In this document: positions 61,150-64,000 of the stretch, piece after piece
Numbering within the stretch: position 1 is the first letter of the stretch
Layout: each line of letters begins with the position of its first letter
Source of the DNA: MGIIb-O2 sp963990035
GTDB taxonomy: Archaea; Thermoplasmatota; Poseidoniia; Poseidoniales; Thalassarchaeaceae
Reading direction: 5' to 3'
Assembly: GCA_963990035.1 (NCBI GenBank)
Contig: CAXDMJ010000001.1
Coordinates: 1-64,000 of the forward strand
Length of the DNA: 64,000 nt
The notes under the pieces: generated by a model
The model's input: only the letters and a program-made list of their open reading frames with translations
Told to the model about the DNA's origin: nothing
Databases searched by the model: none
Translations under genes and position numbers: made by a program

Positions 61150-64000
61150 TCACTCAAACTGATTGCATAATTCACCTTGGCTAGGGAAACTCACAGGATC
61201 TTTTGGATTCGTATTCCATTTACTTTCACACTTATTCAAAGAACCATCGCCATCAGAATCAATATTAGCATCGGCAGCATCATATGGATCAAAATTAAAG
61301 AAATATTCCCATCCTGCCCACATACCGTCACCATCTTGGTCTTGATGGAATACTTCTGAACCGTCATTCCACTGATCACCATCCGTATCATTTAGAATAG
61401 GGCTTGTACCATTCTGCATTTCTTCATAATTAGTATAATTCTCAAGATCATCATAGAACCTCTTACCGTATGATGTCGTTTCATCAATATGACATTCAGC
61501 ATTTTGAGGATTATCCCATCCTGGACAATAACGGAATAGAAGGTTGGTACGATTAAGTCCATCGCGATCGAAATCCTCCTGTCCGTCATCTATACCATCT
61601 AAGTCTGAATCAGTCATTGAAGGATCCATAGGTCCTCGAGCACCTAGAGCATTCAGAGAATTATTATCCACAAGTCCCAAGGATATTGCTTCACCTGAGT
61701 AGAATACCTCCCATCCATCTGGTAATTTATCGTTATCAGTATCATCATTAACTGGGTTTGTATTCCACCTATCTGGAGCTTCAAGTTGATTCATCAAAGT
61801 GTCATTATCGACATCATAGATATTATCAATCATTGAACCATATGCAGGATCAAGTGCCCAGCGACCATTATTTGGTATTACAAAGCCTGAAAGATTCATC
61901 TCATGGAGGAAATATTTAGGGTCCATGACACCATCTCCATCTCTATCTCCAGATGTAGAAAAACCTTGAATATAATTAGTCCAAACCCATCCACCTGGAC
62001 CAAGCCCGCACTCAAACATATTGTCACATCCAGGAGGTAACCAGTTTGTACTACTAATCCATAGGCTATGACTATTAGTATTCTGTTGAACTGAGAATAC
62101 TTGCATCTCCCAACCGTCTGGCTGTCCATCATTATCAGTGTCATTAATTAGAGGATTTGTTGCTGCTTGCCAAGGACGTGGTATAAATAAAACTTCACCA
62201 CCATCATCTAATCCGTCTCCATCACTATCTGCATTATTACCATGAGTGATATATTGGTCGCGACCATCTACAACCTCTTCTCCATCTGCTAAACCATCAT
62301 TATCAGTATCAAATGAAGAGGCATTAGTGAAATATTTTTCAGTAATATTCCAGTAAAAGCCATCCATAGCCTCAGTGAAATCTTCTAATCCGTCACTATC
62401 AGTATCTCGATCGGTAGCATTAGTAAATGTTTCATAATATTCTACTGAATCTGATAACCCATCGCTGTCTGTATCGAATACACCAGGGTCACTCCTCACG
62501 AGAACATCCTTTACTCCGTTATCAACAACTCTAATAGTCCAACCAATAACTTCTATGCCGTCAATTAAGCCATCATTATCAGTATCTGCCAGTAATGGAT
62601 TTGTGGAACGACCATCTGTTATTCCATCACCATCTCTATCCCTAGCATTATACTCATCTAAATTAGTAAACCTCTCATCCTGCTCTACTACAATGGCTAA
62701 GTCTTGAGTTCTTGTCATTACTTCATCACCTACATTGACATTTATTTCATAAATCCAACCTTCAGTTAGAGTTTTGACAGGAATATTCACATATACACTA
62801 TTTTGAACTGTACGGACCCATAGTATGGTTTTGTTAACTGGAACATAGTCCCCTAATTCAACAGATATTAGGTGTACTGTGCTGAAACCTATGAGTTCAT
62901 CAAATCTAACCCCACCATCACCATCTGAGTCATAACCATCAAAATCAGGATCTTCTAATGCATTGGCACCATCATCATTCGGATGAATGCCATTCAAGTG
63001 TTCCCAACCATCAGGCATGCCATCATTATCGGTATCAGCTAGTAAAGGACTAGTGAAATTTTCAGGCCCCCAAGTGTAAGCAACTTCATATTCTTCGACA
63101 TTGTTAAGGCCATCTTCATCCCTATCGCCATATGCATCAGTAGCATTTGCAGGGTTTAGGAATCTGTTAGATTCTAAATCTAAAGCATAACAGTATTCGT
63201 AACCATCAGGCATACCATCACCATCTGAATCCCAGTCACCGGGTCCATTTAGACGACCATCTCCGTCCATATCCTGCTCAAACCAAGTCATATCACCTGG
63301 ACCTGACATATATTCATGATATGGGGACTTGAGAGTTAATGTACCAAACTGAGTAACTCCACAGTGAACTGATAAATCGATATTCCCAAAAGCAATTTCA
63401 TATCTATCAGCAATTAAATCACCATCACTATCTTCTTCTAGTGGGTTGGTATCATATCTTTCTTCGACGTAATTCCTCAGACTATCTGGCTCGGGTTGTT
63501 CTAAATCTAATAATGCATCACATGAGTGACCAAACTGGTTACCCATTGCATCAAAGGTGCTAGCACCTATATCTGCTCTAATCTGAGCCTTAACATCTGG
63601 AGTTAGTATGTAGCAATCCCAATTCCCATCGAGGGGGTCAAGAAGTTTAATTTGCCCTTGAGGTGTTTCTACAGTATATGTGTAAAGCGATTCCCAACGA
63701 TCATTTAACCCATCGCCATCAGAATCTTGAAGATTAGGATTTGTACCTAGAGCTGCTTCATCTACGTTAATCAAGCCATCTCGATCAGGGTCACCAAATG
63801 GGCCGTTATCAGGATTAGGAAAGGTTTCATTTAATTCGGTATTTTCTTCAGCCTCATCTGGATTTGTAGTTTGAGCACTAGGATCCGCGGCTTCTCCACT
63901 ATCTAATGGATCGAGACCATTATCTATTTCCCAGCCATCATCCAGACCATCACTATCTGTATCTGAGACTCTCCAATCAGTACCATAGAGAGTTTGTTCC
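61150..64000 (-). CDS. Second giant TSP3 repeat protein, 3' part (cut by window edge)
   Basis: The frame is open from its stop at 61150 to the right edge: about 950 residues, with the 5' end missing. The TTG at 63774 is inside the gene, because the upstream codons continue the same repeat pattern (DTDSDGLDDGWEIDNG, GDPDRDGLINVDE). The chain is a series of calcium-binding motifs (DSDGDGLNDRWE, DTDNDGMPDGWE, DSDGDGLDDG) with aromatic spacers, like the protein at 32338-38058. It ends at FPSQGELCNQFE with no membrane helix, so it is probably secreted or attached through partners. It runs into archease within 7 bp. Confidence 0.88.
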   Translation of the reverse strand, partial: EQTLYGTDWRVSDTDSDGLDDGWEIDNGLDPLDSGEAADPSAQTTNPDEAEENTELNETFPNPDNGPFGDPDRDGLINVDEAALGTNPNLQDSDGDGLNDRWESLYTYTVETPQGQIKLLDPLDGNWDCYILTPDVKAQIRADIGASTFDAMGNQFGHSCDALLDLEQPEPDSLRNYVEERYDTNPLEEDSDGDLIADRYEIAFGNIDLSVHCGVTQFGTLTLKSPYHEYMSGPGDMTWFEQDMDGDGRLNGPGDWDSDGDGMPDGYEYCYALDLESNRFLNPANATDAYGDRDEDGLNNVEEYEVAYTWGPENFTSPLLADTDNDGMPDGWEHLNGIHPNDDGANALEDPDFDGYDSDGDGGVRFDELIGFSTVHLISVELGDYVPVNKTILWVRTVQNSVYVNIPVKTLTEGWIYEINVNVGDEVMTRTQDLAIVVEQDERFTNLDEYNARDRDGDGITDGRSTNPLLADTDNDGLIDGIEVIGWTIRVVDNGVKDVLVRSDPGVFDTDSDGLSDSVEYYETFTNATDRDTDSDGLEDFTEAMDGFYWNITEKYFTNASSFDTDNDGLADGEEVVDGRDQYITHGNNADSDGDGLDDGGEVLFIPRPWQAATNPLINDTDNDGQPDGWEMQVFSVQQNTNSHSLWISSTNWLPPGCDNMFECGLGPGGWVWTNYIQGFSTSGDRDGDGVMDPKYFLHEMNLSGFVIPNNGRWALDPAYGSMIDNIYDVDNDTLMNQLEAPDRWNTNPVNDDTDNDKLPDGWEVFYSGEAISLGLVDNNSLNALGARGPMDPSMTDSDLDGIDDGQEDFDRDGLNRTNLLFRYCPGWDNPQNAECHIDETTSYGKRFYDDLENYTNYEEMQNGTSPILNDTDGDQWNDGSEVFHQDQDGDGMWAGWEYFFNFDPYDAADANIDSDGDGSLNKCESKWNTNPKDPVSFPSQGELCNQFE

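Noticed and set aside
61150..63774. Gene start at the TTG at 63774
   Set aside because: The frame remains open to the window edge and the upstream codons continue the same calcium-binding repeats, so the gene starts outside the window.
1..64000. Insertion sequences, integrases, attachment sites or prophage
   Set aside because: No transposase, integrase or terminal inverted repeat was recognised anywhere; gene content is uniform in style and A+T richness.

Overview
The window looks like a piece of a planktonic marine Thermoplasmatota-type euryarchaeon, most likely Marine Group II (Poseidoniales) or a close relative. Archaeal signatures are ArcS archaeosine synthase, CDP-archaeol synthase, type II GAPDH, RNase P protein Rpp21, archaeal S15, archease, UPF0201 and an STT3-type oligosaccharyltransferase. 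Other pointers are strongly A+T-rich DNA, tight gene packing, many giant secreted proteins ending in a single membrane helix, and a 23S rRNA gene with no 16S gene upstream. The assignment comes from content and style, not from a phylogeny.

Layout. (1) 1-2260: 5' two thirds of a 23S rRNA gene on the minus strand, with its leader and putative promoter. (2) 2325-11174, minus strand: an ArsB/NhaD-type permease, CRM-domain protein, Rpp21, adenylate kinase, a giant membrane-anchored Kp43-like subtilase and type II GAPDH. (3) 11340-20338, mostly plus strand: a GXGXG/glutamate-synthase-like fusion, pheT, an anchored SGNH hydrolase, rnhB and gltX. (4) 20421-32296: alternating short units, namely a zinc-ribbon membrane protein, a RecJ/Cdc45-like remnant with S15 and ArcS, an anchored surface protein, DnaJ, a small zinc-ribbon membrane protein, UPF0201, a pyroglutamyl-peptidase/Nudix fusion and small unknowns. 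(5) 32338-39055: a 1906-residue thrombospondin-type-3 repeat protein and a YycJ-like metallo-hydrolase. (6) 39056-56671: a 17.6 kb minus-strand block with a 3163-residue STT3 fusion, a membrane subtilase overlapping its end, a beta-helix surface protein and a winged-helix/STAND/TPR protein. (7) 56791-64000: PurD, CarS, another anchored surface protein, archease and the 3' part of a second TSP3-repeat giant.

How it fits together. Housekeeping genes (translation, tRNA modification and repair, purine and lipid synthesis) alternate with genes for a large cell-surface and secreted machinery: calcium-binding repeat proteins, beta-helix proteins, two subtilases, an SGNH hydrolase and the glycosyltransferase that would modify surface proteins. 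The strongest candidates for something not well described are the STT3 protein with about 1750 extra extracellular residues translationally linked to a subtilase, the Pcp-Nudix fusion, the GXGXG protein fused to a glutamate-synthase-like barrel without its iron-sulfur cysteines, the oxyanion Asn-to-Asp change in the Kp43-like protease, and a striking habit of convergent genes ending with directly abutting stop codons (five of seven pairs).
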